Assembly (NCBI GenBank): GCA_902542765.1
Contig: CACBVW010000010.1
Span: 1-42,561, forward strand
Source of the DNA: an uncultured SAR116 cluster alpha proteobacterium
GTDB taxonomy: Bacteria; Pseudomonadota; Alphaproteobacteria; Puniceispirillales; Marisalimonadaceae
Direction of reading: 5' to 3'
Length of the DNA stretch: 42,561 nt
Under the pieces are notes generated by a model. It made no database searches. It saw only the letters and a program-made list of their open reading frames with translations, and was not told the DNA's origin. A program made the position numbers and the translations under genes. This document shows, in pieces, positions 10,808 through 19,286 of this stretch (its first letter is position 1; the number at the start of each line of letters is the position of its first letter).

Positions 10808-10824
10808 AATAAATATTATTTATT
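10808..10824 (+). promoter_or_regulatory. AT-only palindrome directly before the lipA start
   Basis: AATAAATA, T, TATTTATT: two exactly complementary 8-bp arms around one central T, ending at the base before the lipA ATG. As RNA it could fold to a 7-bp stem with a 3-base loop. The only purine-rich candidate ribosome-binding site (GGA at 10805-10807) lies on its far side, 17 bases from the ATG. It could be an operator, a structure that brings GGA close to the ATG, or chance in AT-rich DNA. Confidence 0.3.
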
Positions 10825-11763
10825 ATGAATGATTTAAAAAAAATAAGACATCCAGAAAAAATCAATAAACCTGATAATATATCACCAAAAAAACCATTTT
10901 GGTTAAAAGTCAAAGCTCCTCAGGGTAAGATTTTTGATCAAACAAAAGGTTTATTAGATGATCTTAATATTACAACTGTTTGTGAAGAAGCTAGTTGTCC
11001 AAACATTGGAAATTGTTGGTCCAAAAAACATGCCACAATGATGATTATGGGTGATATTTGTACAAGAGCATGTTCATTCTGCAATGTTGCAACTGGAAAA
11101 CCTAACAAACTTGATTTGTCTGAGCCAATAAGGGTTGCTAAATCAGTTGCTAGACTAAACTTAAACCATGTTGTTATAACTTCTGTTGATAGAGATGATT
11201 TGTATGACGGTGGTGCTGATCATTTTGTTGCAACCATAACAGATATAAGAAAATATTCTCCAAACACTTCGATTGAAATTCTAACACCTGATTTTTTAAA
11301 AAAAAATGGAGCTTTGGAAAAGGTTATAAATGCAAAACCAGATGTTTTTAATCATAATCTTGAAACTGTCCCAAGATTATACCCGTCTGTTCGTCCTGGA
11401 GCTAGATATTTTCATTCATTAAGTTTATTAGCTAAAGTTAAAGAAGTTGATCCAAATATTTTTACCAAATCTGGAATCATGGTTGGCTTGGGTGAAAGTC
11501 AAAATGAAATTTATCAGGTTATGGATGATATGAGATCTGCAGATATTGATTTTTTAACTATTGGCCAATATCTACAGCCAACCATTAAGCACCATAAAGT
11601 AGAGAAATTTGTACATCCTGATGAGTTTAATAAATATAAAAGAGTTGCTTTATCTAAAGGCTTTTTATTAGTTTCATCCTCTCCGTTTACAAGAAGTAGT
11701 TTTCATGCAAGTGAAGATTTTGAAAAATTAAAAAAAATTAGAATAAATCAATTAAATAATTAG
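10825..11763 (+). CDS. lipA: Lipoyl synthase
   Basis: A radical-SAM enzyme that inserts two sulfurs into protein-bound octanoyl groups, making the lipoyl cofactor needed by PdhB, PdhC and other complexes. The 312 residues hold both iron-sulfur cluster motifs. The auxiliary cluster cysteines are Cys53, Cys58 and Cys64 in [12 protein letters not shown]. The radical-SAM cysteines are Cys79, Cys83 and Cys86 in CTRACSFC. The C-terminal RSSF carries the serine that ligates the auxiliary cluster. It directly follows the complex that needs its product. lipB, the partner octanoyl transferase, is not in the window. Confidence 0.97.
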   Translation: MNDLKKIRHPEKINKPDNISPKKPFWLKVKAPQGKIFDQTKGLLDDLNITTVCEEASCPNIGNCWSKKHATMMIMGDICTRACSFCNVATGKPNKLDLSEPIRVAKSVARLNLNHVVITSVDRDDLYDGGADHFVATITDIRKYSPNTSIEILTPDFLKKNGALEKVINAKPDVFNHNLETVPRLYPSVRPGARYFHSLSLLAKVKEVDPNIFTKSGIMVGLGESQNEIYQVMDDMRSADIDFLTIGQYLQPTIKHHKVEKFVHPDEFNKYKRVALSKGFLLVSSSPFTRSSFHASEDFEKLKKIRINQLNN

Positions 11764-11777
11764 AAATGTAATTTTAA

Positions 11778-12221
11778 ATGAAGCATGAAGAGCGGAGAAT
11801 TATTAAACATACTCCAAGTAATTTATATAATCTAGTAGCAGATGTTAAAAAGTATCCAGAATTTTTGCCATGGTGTTTAGGTGCAAGAGTTAAAAATACT
11901 TCTTTAAAATCTTTTGAAGCTGATTTAATAATCGGTTTTAAAATTTATAAAGAAATTTACTCTTCAAAAATTACTCTTGATAAGAAAAAGAAAAAAATAA
12001 TTGTTGATTATAAAGATGGTCCTTTTGAATATCTTCAAAACTACTGGTTATTTAAAGAAAATCCAAATGGCTGTGAGATAGAGTTTATGGTTGACTTTAA
12101 ATTTAAATCTATTTTTTTACAAACATTAATGGAAACTTTGTTTAATGAAGCTGTAAAAAGAATGGTTAAAGCTTTTGAGAATAGGGCTAATGAATTATAT
12201 AATCGAAAATTAGATATCTAA
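11778..12221 (+). CDS. Coq10/RatA-like START-domain protein
   Basis: A 147-residue single-domain protein starting KHEERRIIKHTPSNLYNLVADVKKYPEFLPW, the signature opening of the COQ10/RatA (polyketide cyclase/START) family. Alphaproteobacterial members beside lipA are usually annotated as ubiquinone-binding Coq10 relatives. The E. coli relative RatA has been described as a toxin affecting ribosome association, but the mitochondrial Coq10 role (quinone binding for respiration) suits alphaproteobacteria better. No signal peptide or membrane segment is seen. Its last 12 bases overlap the end of the convergent cinA-type gene. Confidence 0.85.
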   Translation: MKHEERRIIKHTPSNLYNLVADVKKYPEFLPWCLGARVKNTSLKSFEADLIIGFKIYKEIYSSKITLDKKKKKIIVDYKDGPFEYLQNYWLFKENPNGCEIEFMVDFKFKSIFLQTLMETLFNEAVKRMVKAFENRANELYNRKLDI

Positions 12222-12710
12222 AATAACATTATTTACTAATTTAAGAGACTCGTATGTAGTTTTTTGTCTAATTTCAAGTCTGCTTCCATTAAACTGATAT
12301 TTGTTTGTGATAATTTTTTCTTTTGTTCCAATTCCAATCCAAACAAGTCCAACTGGTTTATCAATACTTCCTCCAGTAGGTCCTGCAATTCCTGTAACTG
12401 CAATAGATAAATCTGCATTTAGTATTTCTAATGAGTTTTTAGCCATTTTGGATGCTACTATTTCACTAACGGCTCCATTTTTTATAATTAAATCTTTCGG
12501 GATATTAAGTAACTTACTTTTCATATCGTTAGAATAGACAACTACCGAAGATTTAAATATTTGACTTGAGCCATTAATATGAACAATTGCAGATGATATC
12601 ATTCCACCTGTGCAGCTTTCTGCTGTTGTTATTGTTAAATTTTTATTAACACAATTTAAATATATCTTTTCAGATTCTTGATTGATTTTTTTCCACATTT
12701 TTAATTCCAT
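12210..12710 (-). CDS. cinA: CinA-type nicotinamide-nucleotide amidohydrolase (PncC domain)
   Basis: A stand-alone 166-residue CinA C-terminal domain; long CinA proteins also carry an N-terminal molybdopterin-binding-like domain, absent here. The PncC-type enzyme deamidates nicotinamide mononucleotide in NAD recycling. Diagnostic motifs are TTAESCTGGMISSAI, YSNDMKSKLLNIP, GAVSEIVASKMA and AVTGIAGPTGG. Its first 10 bases overlap the end of pgpA, so the two are translationally close. It ends convergently with the Coq10-like gene with a 12-base overlap. An unrelated name for the same domain is ygaD. Confidence 0.9.
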   Translation of the reverse strand: MELKMWKKINQESEKIYLNCVNKNLTITTAESCTGGMISSAIVHINGSSQIFKSSVVVYSNDMKSKLLNIPKDLIIKNGAVSEIVASKMAKNSLEILNADLSIAVTGIAGPTGGSIDKPVGLVWIGIGTKEKIITNKYQFNGSRLEIRQKTTYESLKLVNNVILDI

Positions 12711-13219
12711 AATGTTTTTATATAAATATTTTGATTTAAACTTGTTAAAATTGCTGCTTGAGTTACTAATGCGAATAATCCTGCAACTATATCATCTGCC
12801 ATAATGCCAATACCATTTGGCAAATTTTCAAATTTTTTTATTGGACCAACCTTAGTGATATCAAAAAATCTGAATAATATAAATGATAATAACAACGACA
12901 AAAAAATATAAATTGATTTATCCGATTGCACACATCCTAATATGGCAATAAATTGTCCGGAAATTTCGTCAATCACAACTTCTTTGGGATCATTTATGTT
13001 ATATAATTTTAAGTGAGCTTCACAAAGAAAATAACTTATAATAATAAAAATAATTAAAAATATTAAATAAAATTGAATATCTAAATTTAATATTAAAAAG
13101 CAACCTACTAAAACACCTATTAAGGAACCCATTGTTCCTGGAGCATATTTTGAATGACCAATAGGGTATGCCTCGGCAAGCCTTGAAAGATACAATAAAA
13201 ATTTTTGATTAATACTCAT
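12701..13219 (-). CDS. pgpA: Phosphatidylglycerophosphatase A
   Basis: Removes the phosphate from phosphatidylglycerophosphate to give phosphatidylglycerol in the inner membrane. The 172-residue protein has the PgpA hallmarks SKYAPGTMGSLIGV, DEISGQFIA and PNGIGIMADDIVAG, with several hydrophobic segments (about 30-70, 100-125 and 145-165). Its ATG shares one base with the stop of ispDF (TAATG), indicating translational coupling, and its end overlaps the cinA start. The order ispDF-pgpA-cinA is common in alphaproteobacteria. Confidence 0.93.
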   Translation of the reverse strand: MSINQKFLLYLSRLAEAYPIGHSKYAPGTMGSLIGVLVGCFLILNLDIQFYLIFLIIFIIISYFLCEAHLKLYNINDPKEVVIDEISGQFIAILGCVQSDKSIYIFLSLLLSFILFRFFDITKVGPIKKFENLPNGIGIMADDIVAGLFALVTQAAILTSLNQNIYIKTLWN

Positions 13220-14409
13220 TAAAAATCATTATTTTTAATTTGAATAGCAGTTGCAACCATAGCTGCTATTCCTTCTTCTCTTCCAACAAAACCGATGCTT
13301 TCAGATGTTTTCCCTTTAATACTAATTTTTTGTTCATTAATATTTAATATATTTGCAATATTTTTTTTCATTTTTTGTGAATAATCTATTATTTTTGGTT
13401 TTTCACAAACAATTGTAGCATCAATATTATTAATTATTCCTTTTTCACTATGAAGTAATTTTGAGGCATATTTTAAAAATATAGAGCTGTCCGCGTTCTT
13501 CCATTTATCATCAGTAGGTGGAAAAATACTTCCTATATCACCTTTATTTATTACACCTAAAATACTATCGGTAATAGCGTGAAGTAATACATCAGCATCA
13601 GAGTGACCAATTAATTTTTTTGAAGTTTTAATTTTTATACCACCAAGTATAATAAAGTTATTTTCTGATATTCTACTATTGTCAAATCGATGAATGTCAA
13701 AACCATTGCCTATTTTTGTTATGTAATTATAAGAATTTGCAGTCAAATGAGGCTCCAATAAATTTAAATCCTTTTCATAAGTTATTTTTAATGAAAGTGG
13801 ATCGCCTTCGATAGCAATAACTTGCATTGAATTATGCAAAAAAAGAGCGGTTTCGTCTTCAAATATTTTATTAGTATTTTTTAACGTATTTTTAAGTATT
13901 CTGTAATTACACAACTGTGGTGTTTGAACTAGAACTTTGTCATTTTTTGATATTATAGATTTAAGTGTGTTCTTTGATATTTTCCTAACAGAGTCACTGA
14001 TTTTTAAAACAGGAGCCACACAAAAAACTTCTTGTTTACTGTATGAAACTAATTTTTCAATTACTTCAGAAGAAATGATTGGACGCGCTACGTCATGAAT
14101 TAATACATATTTAGGATTTATATATTCAATCGATTTGAGTGCATTGTAAGTGCTTTTATGTCTTTCATCACCTCCTAATATAGGAGTAAGTAAATTATAT
14201 TTATTACAAATTTGAGAAACTTCTATAAAATCTTTGTCATTGGTAACAATCTGGATTGGTATATTTTGTAAATTTTTACTTAAATTAATTATATTCATCT
14301 CTAAGATCGTCAAATTGTTATACTTTATCATTTGTTTACTAATTTTTCTTTTTGTTCTTGTTCCTATTCCTCCTGCTAATAAAATTAGTACTAAATTGTT
14401 ATTACTCAT
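13219..14409 (-). CDS. ispDF: Bifunctional IspD/IspF of the MEP isoprenoid pathway
   Basis: A 396-residue fusion. The N-terminal half (about 1-225) is 2-C-methyl-D-erythritol 4-phosphate cytidylyltransferase, with LLAGGIGTRTKRKISKQ and IHDVARP. The C-terminal half (about 232-396) is 2-C-methyl-D-erythritol 2,4-cyclodiphosphate synthase, with KIGNGFDIHRF, IGHSDADVLLHAITDSILG and GDIGSIFPPTDDKW. Such fusions are characteristic of alphaproteobacteria and a few other groups. IspD uses CTP. It is transcribed divergently from ntrB. In many alphaproteobacteria dusB stands between ispDF and ntrB; it is absent here. Confidence 0.97.
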   Translation of the reverse strand: MSNNNLVLILLAGGIGTRTKRKISKQMIKYNNLTILEMNIINLSKNLQNIPIQIVTNDKDFIEVSQICNKYNLLTPILGGDERHKSTYNALKSIEYINPKYVLIHDVARPIISSEVIEKLVSYSKQEVFCVAPVLKISDSVRKISKNTLKSIISKNDKVLVQTPQLCNYRILKNTLKNTNKIFEDETALFLHNSMQVIAIEGDPLSLKITYEKDLNLLEPHLTANSYNYITKIGNGFDIHRFDNSRISENNFIILGGIKIKTSKKLIGHSDADVLLHAITDSILGVINKGDIGSIFPPTDDKWKNADSSIFLKYASKLLHSEKGIINNIDATIVCEKPKIIDYSQKMKKNIANILNINEQKISIKGKTSESIGFVGREEGIAAMVATAIQIKNNDF

Positions 14410-14474
14410 ACCGACCCCAAATTGCTTAAAATACAGGCAATTTTTACAAATATTTTTAAAAATTTAAATTTTTG

Positions 14475-14487
14475 TATAATTTATAAT
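14475..14487 (+). promoter_or_regulatory. Possible -10 elements upstream of ntrB
   Basis: Two exact TATAAT hexamers (14475-14480 and 14482-14487) lie about 45-50 bases before the ntrB ATG in the divergent ispDF/ntrB gap. No good -35 at 16-18 bases is visible, and in DNA this AT-rich TATAAT is not rare. I also see no convincing ribosome-binding site before the ntrB ATG; the bases just upstream read TTGTATAATT. Confidence 0.25.
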
Positions 14488-14528
14488 CATTTTTAGTTTA
14501 ATTTATCAAAGTATTTTGTTGTATAATT

Positions 14529-15590
14529 ATGAAAAATAATATTTTAAATGAATTAAGAACTCCAGTATTTTTAATAAATAAATACAATATTATTAAATAT
14601 ATTAATGAAATTGGTGAAGAATTTTTTGGTGTTAGCTCATCTATATTAATGGGAAAAAAAATTAATGAAATAATTCCTAACGATTCTCCTATTTTAAATT
14701 TGATTGAAAGAGTTAGAAATAGCAAAACTGGAATAACAGAAGAAAGTTTAGATTTTAGTAATTTAAACTTTCCAAATAGAAAAGTTAGAGTTCATGTTGT
14801 TCCTTTATCATTTGATAACAATAAAATAATTATACAGATAAGCCAGTTGGCTCTATCAGAAATGTTTCAATCACAAAGAATCAACAGTAAAATTTCTAAA
14901 TCTTTTTCATCAATGATAGACATGTTAATGCATGAATTAAAAAATCCTCTTGCTGGAATAAAAGGTGCGTCACAATTGATTGAAACTGATATAAAAGATA
15001 ATTCTAATTTATTAGAATTGACAAAGCTTATTTCTATTGAGTGTGATCGTGTTGAAGATCTATTAAATAGAATGGAACATATTTCTAATAACAAGATTAA
15101 ATTAGATTATGAAAATTTAAATATCCATGAGATTTTAAATCATTGTATACGTGTCGCTGAGAACAGTTTTGGCAGTGAAATAAATTTTATAAATGAATTT
15201 GATCCCTCTCTTCCTAGATTGTTTGCAAATAAAAATCTTTTAATTCAAATCGTATTAAACTTGTTAAAAAATGCTACTGAAGCTAGCCAAAAAAAAGGTA
15301 AAATTAAGATTAAAACCAGTTTTAATTCAAATAAGATAACATCTTTTGGTAAAGATGATATTCCTACTCCTTTACCACTTCAAATAGAAATAATTGATTT
15401 CGGCATTGGTATTCCAAGTAATTTATTATCTAGTATCTTTGATCCCTTTGTTTCTTCAAAAAAAGAAGGTAAAGGTCTTGGATTATCAATAGTTGCTAGT
15501 GGTCTAGAAGATATGGGTGCTGTAGTAGATGTTACATCAAATGCTGGATTAACGAATTTTTGTATGAATTTTCCTCTTAAGAAAACTTAA
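14529..15590 (+). CDS. ntrB: Nitrogen regulation histidine kinase NtrB
   Basis: A soluble sensor kinase that, in the known family, phosphorylates or dephosphorylates NtrC under control of the PII protein. The 353 residues comprise an N-terminal PAS-like domain (about 8-110), the dimerisation/phosphoacceptor helix with His135 in MLMHELKNPLAGIKGASQLIE, and the ATPase domain with the N-box NLLKNATEAS, the G1 box IEIIDFGIGIP and the G2 box GKGLGLSIVASGLEDMG. No membrane segment is present, as expected. ntrC follows after 19 bases with a clear AAAGGAG ribosome-binding site. Confidence 0.95.
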   Translation: MKNNILNELRTPVFLINKYNIIKYINEIGEEFFGVSSSILMGKKINEIIPNDSPILNLIERVRNSKTGITEESLDFSNLNFPNRKVRVHVVPLSFDNNKIIIQISQLALSEMFQSQRINSKISKSFSSMIDMLMHELKNPLAGIKGASQLIETDIKDNSNLLELTKLISIECDRVEDLLNRMEHISNNKIKLDYENLNIHEILNHCIRVAENSFGSEINFINEFDPSLPRLFANKNLLIQIVLNLLKNATEASQKKGKIKIKTSFNSNKITSFGKDDIPTPLPLQIEIIDFGIGIPSNLLSSIFDPFVSSKKEGKGLGLSIVASGLEDMGAVVDVTSNAGLTNFCMNFPLKKT

Positions 15591-15609
15591 ATAAAAGGAG
15601 TTTTTATTT

Positions 15610-17046
15610 ATGGAAGCTAAAAATGTTAAAAATATAATTGTTGTAGATGATGATAGAAGTATTCGAGTAGTAATATCTACAGCTTTAACTAGAGCTGGGT
15701 ATAATGTTAAATCTAGTGGGACTGCAGCAGGTATGTGGAGATTAGTTGAGTCAGATTTCGCAGATGTTCTAATTACAGATGTTGGTTTGCCAGATGGTGA
15801 TGCTCTGGATATTTTGCCAAAATTACAAAAAAATAATCCTGATTTAAAAATAATAGTGATGTCAGCTAGAACAACATTGTTGACAGCAGTAAGAGCAGAA
15901 AAAAAAGGAGCCTTTGAATATTTGCCTAAACCATTTGATTTAGACGAACTTTTGAATTTAGTTTCAAGTACATTTTTACAGCCTAAATTAAATAAAAATG
16001 AAATGATAAGCGATATCCCAAAAAATATATATGATTCTGGGCCTGTTGTTGGAAAGTCAACTGCAATGCAGGAAATATATAAAATAATATCTAGAATAGT
16101 AAATACAAATTTTTCTGTATTAATATCTGGAGATAGTGGCACAGGTAAGAAACTTATAGCAAAATCAATTCATGATTTGAGTTCTATAACAAATAATTTT
16201 TTTATAGATTTAGATACAAAATTTTTTGATAATTATTCATTTGACGATTTAATCCCAAAAATAAATAGCCATAGTTCAATTAACATAAAAGATATAAATG
16301 ATTTAAGTGGAAGTTCTATTTATATAAAAGATATAAATGAATTATCCGAAGTACAACAAAAAAATTTTTTAAATGTTATAGAAAATGGTTTGTCACAATT
16401 ATTTCCTGAAAATTCTAATTTAAAAAAACCTCGAATTTTTGTTTCAACCAAAAAAAATATTGTTAGTGATGTAGAAAAAGGATTATTTAGAGAAGATTTA
16501 TATTATAGATTAAATGTTGTTCCTATAAAACTTCCCTCATTGAAAGAAAGATTCGAAGATATACCAGATTTGTCTTCAGCTTTTTTGAATTCTAATTATA
16601 AAAATACATTGGTTAATAGAATCATTTCATATGAAGGTATGAATTTACTTAAAGATCACTCATGGCCTGGAAATATTAGAGAGTTAAAAAACGTTATTGA
16701 AAGACTTTGTTTACTATCATCAACTGAGGAGGTGTCTTTAAATCTTATTAAAGAAGTATTGTCAGAAGACAGATTTGATGAAGATAATAAATATGAAGAA
16801 AATCTTGAATTATATTTCAAGAATTACCTTAAAAAATATTTTAAAGATTTCAACGAAAATTTATCAATAAATAATTTACACAATAATTTTATTTCTAAAA
16901 TAGAAAAACCTCTTATCGAAACAACTTTAGACTTATTTAGAGGAAATCAAATTAAAGCCTCAAAATGCTTAGGTTTTAATAGAAACACTTTAAGATCTAA
17001 AATTAATTTATATGGCATTCAAGTTGTAAAAAAAAGAAAGGCTTAA
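15610..17046 (+). CDS. ntrC: NtrC-family response regulator with degenerate AAA+ domain
   Basis: The 478 residues comprise a receiver domain (about 7-125, phosphoacceptor Asp57 in ITDVGLPD), an AAA+ domain (about 148-385) and a C-terminal Fis-type helix-turn-helix (GNQIKASKCLGFNRNTLRSKI). The AAA+ domain keeps Walker A (GDSGTGKK, residues 174-181) and the LFREDLYYRLNVVPI block. The region that should carry the sigma-54-contacting GAFTGA loop is missing, and the Walker B motif, usually LFLDEI, reads IYIKDI, so the Asp-Glu pair has become Lys-Asp. ATP hydrolysis and sigma-54 activation are therefore doubtful. Rhodobacter capsulatus NtrC is a known case of a GAFTGA-less NtrC acting with sigma-70. 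Here it probably works as a phosphorylation-controlled DNA-binding regulator. Confidence 0.92.
   Translation: MEAKNVKNIIVVDDDRSIRVVISTALTRAGYNVKSSGTAAGMWRLVESDFADVLITDVGLPDGDALDILPKLQKNNPDLKIIVMSARTTLLTAVRAEKKGAFEYLPKPFDLDELLNLVSSTFLQPKLNKNEMISDIPKNIYDSGPVVGKSTAMQEIYKIISRIVNTNFSVLISGDSGTGKKLIAKSIHDLSSITNNFFIDLDTKFFDNYSFDDLIPKINSHSSINIKDINDLSGSSIYIKDINELSEVQQKNFLNVIENGLSQLFPENSNLKKPRIFVSTKKNIVSDVEKGLFREDLYYRLNVVPIKLPSLKERFEDIPDLSSAFLNSNYKNTLVNRIISYEGMNLLKDHSWPGNIRELKNVIERLCLLSSTEEVSLNLIKEVLSEDRFDEDNKYEENLELYFKNYLKKYFKDFNENLSINNLHNNFISKIEKPLIETTLDLFRGNQIKASKCLGFNRNTLRSKINLYGIQVVKKRKA
16285..16340 (+). repeat. 17-bp direct repeat inside ntrC, offset 39 bp
   Basis: ATAAAAGATATAAATGA occurs at 16285-16301 and again at 16324-16340, a 13-codon offset. 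It encodes IKDIN twice (residues 226-230 and 239-243). The second copy sits where Walker B of a normal NtrC would be; the first lies in the shortened region that should hold the GAFTGA loop. A local duplication in a part of the protein no longer under ATPase constraint is a plausible origin. Confidence 0.85.
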
Positions 17047-17062
17047 ATTTATGTATTTAAGC
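17041..17062 (+). other. Short hairpin spanning the ntrC stop codon
   Basis: GCTTAAAT, six-base loop, ATTTAAGC: a perfect 8-bp inverted repeat that includes the ntrC TAA stop (17044-17046) and lies before ntrY. It is not followed by a T run, so it is unlikely to be a strong terminator. It may mark the boundary between ntrBC and ntrYX messages, or be chance. Confidence 0.35.
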
Positions 17063-17105
17063 AATAATATGGGCTATTATATGCTTTATGTTATTAGGTC
17101 AAAAG

Positions 17106-19286
17106 ATGAAACAATTTTTTTTAAATATATTTCAACAAAAATTATTTTTTTTATCATTTTTAATATCATTAATATTTTTTTTATTTATTTATAATTCTTT
17201 ATATCAGTTTAAACTTTTTAATGATAACAAAAGTTTATTTGTTTTAATTCTATTTTTTTCTTTTTTAATTATTTTAGGTTTATTTAATGTTTTTTTTAAA
17301 AATTTTTTAGATATTTTAAATAATTTGAAATTAAAAAAAGCAGGGCAGGAGCTTCAAAAAAAAATACTTGTTATATTTTCTGCTATTACATTAATTCCTA
17401 CATTGTTAATAGCTTTTTTTTCAATTTTTATTTTTGATTCCGCTTTAAGTGGATGGTTTAATAAAAAAATTTCAACTGCCATTTCTCAATCTGTTGAGGT
17501 TGCTAATCAATATTTAAACGAACATCAAAGTGCAATTAGAGGGGAAATTTTAGAACTTGTTAATTTAATAAACACAAATTCTAATTTTTTATCATCAGAC
17601 AAAATTAAATTTAATAATTTTTTAAATAAATATACTAGACAGCATAATTTATCCGAGGCTGTTATTATTGATTCAATAGGTAACGTTTTAGCATTTTCTG
17701 AATTTGTATTTGAATATACTTATACTGAAATACCGCAAAAGTATTATGATATAGCAAATGATGACAAAATTTTCATTGTCAAAGAATATGATTCTAACAA
17801 AATTCGCGCATTTATTAAGCTATCTCAATTTATAGATGCTTATTTGCTAATCACAAGGTTTGTTGATCAAAAAGTTTTAAATGCTATAGAAAGTACATCA
17901 ATTGCAGCATCAGACTATCAATCAATTGAGTTAAAACAATTTGATATAAAAATTTCTTTTATTGTTATTTTTATTTTGATTACTGTTATCTTATTATTTA
18001 CTTCATTGATAATTGGGCTTAATATTGCTAATAGATTACTTGAGCCTATAAGTTCTCTTATAAAAGGAGCTGAAGAGGTTGGTGGTGGTAATTTAGATTA
18101 CAAAATTTCTGACAATGTTCTTTCTAAAATAAATGTAAATGAAATTAAGAGATTAGTTCAAGCATTCAACTTAATGATTTCTGATTTAAAATCAAATAGA
18201 GTTGATTTGGAGCATGCAAATGACCAACTAGACAAAAGAAGAAAGTTTTCTGAGTCTGTTCTTTCAGGAGTATATTCTGGTGTAATTGGATTAGATAAAG
18301 ATTTAAAGATTAACCTTCCAAATGTTACAGCAACAGAGTTGTTAAATATTTCAATAAATAAAGATTATGGTAAGTCAATTTTAGAAGTCGTTCCTGAATT
18401 TAAAAACTTAATTGAAAATCTTTTAAAATCAGGTCTGGGTGTAGTAGAAGATAGGATACAAATAATTAGAAATGATAAAGTTCTAAATTTAATCACAAGA
18501 TTAGTTATACAAAAATCAGATAGTATAATTTTAGGTTATGTCTTAACTTTTGATGATGTTACTAGTTTAATTGCTGCTCAAAAAATGGGTGCATGGTCTG
18601 ATATAGCGAGAAGAATAGCACATGAAATAAAAAATCCTCTAACACCAATAAGGTTAAGTGCCGAACGCTTAAAAAACAAGCTAAGTAGTGGCAAAAAAAT
18701 TGATAAAAAAGTTTTTGAACAATCTTTAAATATGATTACCCGTCAAGTTGACGATATTCATCACTTAGTAAATGAATTTTCATCTTTCGCAAGAATGCCT
18801 TCTCCAAAATTAAAAGTAGTTAATATTAATAAGGTTGTAACAGATTATATTAAACCATTAATTTCATCATTTAATGACGTAACCATTGAGATTGATAAAA
18901 TTATTGAAAAATCTTTTATAATGGCTGATGAAAAACAAATAAGACAAGCATTTAGTAATTTAATTAAAAATTCATACGAAAATATTACATTAAATAAAAT
19001 ACCAAATGGAATTATATCAATTTTTTTTGGAATTGAAGACGATTTTGCTTCTATTACAATAAGTGATAATGGTACTGGTATTGACAAGTCAATTATATCA
19101 AAAATACTTGAACCTTATTATACCACAAAGGTTGGCAATTCAGGCTTAGGATTGGCAATAACAAAAAAAATTATAGATGACCATAATGGAATAATATTAA
19201 TCAAACCATTAAAGGGCTCAAAAGGAACTGCTGTAAATTTAAAATTTCCTCTTTTATCAAAACTTAAAATAGAGAAAAGTAAATGA
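17106..19286 (+). CDS. ntrY: NtrY-type membrane sensor histidine kinase
   Basis: The sensor partner of NtrX, known in alphaproteobacteria for nitrogen, redox and envelope responses. From ATG 17106 it has 726 residues. It has three N-terminal hydrophobic segments (about 10-32, 40-62 and 85-107), a periplasmic sensing stretch (about 115-275), a fourth membrane segment (about 278-302), a HAMP domain (NRLLEPISSLIKGAEEV), a PAS-like domain, His506 in RIAHEIKNPLTPIRLSAERL, and ATPase boxes NLIKNSYENI, DNGTGID and GNSGLGLAI. I chose 17106 because TTAGGTC stands 7-8 bases before it; an in-frame ATG at 17088 would add six residues. Its last four bases overlap the ntrX start (ATGA), so the pair is coupled. 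Confidence 0.93.
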   Translation: MKQFFLNIFQQKLFFLSFLISLIFFLFIYNSLYQFKLFNDNKSLFVLILFFSFLIILGLFNVFFKNFLDILNNLKLKKAGQELQKKILVIFSAITLIPTLLIAFFSIFIFDSALSGWFNKKISTAISQSVEVANQYLNEHQSAIRGEILELVNLINTNSNFLSSDKIKFNNFLNKYTRQHNLSEAVIIDSIGNVLAFSEFVFEYTYTEIPQKYYDIANDDKIFIVKEYDSNKIRAFIKLSQFIDAYLLITRFVDQKVLNAIESTSIAASDYQSIELKQFDIKISFIVIFILITVILLFTSLIIGLNIANRLLEPISSLIKGAEEVGGGNLDYKISDNVLSKINVNEIKRLVQAFNLMISDLKSNRVDLEHANDQLDKRRKFSESVLSGVYSGVIGLDKDLKINLPNVTATELLNISINKDYGKSILEVVPEFKNLIENLLKSGLGVVEDRIQIIRNDKVLNLITRLVIQKSDSIILGYVLTFDDVTSLIAAQKMGAWSDIARRIAHEIKNPLTPIRLSAERLKNKLSSGKKIDKKVFEQSLNMITRQVDDIHHLVNEFSSFARMPSPKLKVVNINKVVTDYIKPLISSFNDVTIEIDKIIEKSFIMADEKQIRQAFSNLIKNSYENITLNKIPNGIISIFFGIEDDFASITISDNGTGIDKSIISKILEPYYTTKVGNSGLGLAITKKIIDDHNGIILIKPLKGSKGTAVNLKFPLLSKLKIEKSK

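Noticed and set aside
14234-14467. Open frame antisense to the ispDF N-terminus
   Set aside because: Low-complexity hydrophobic translation that follows from the AT-rich opposite strand; no ribosome-binding site or homology seen.
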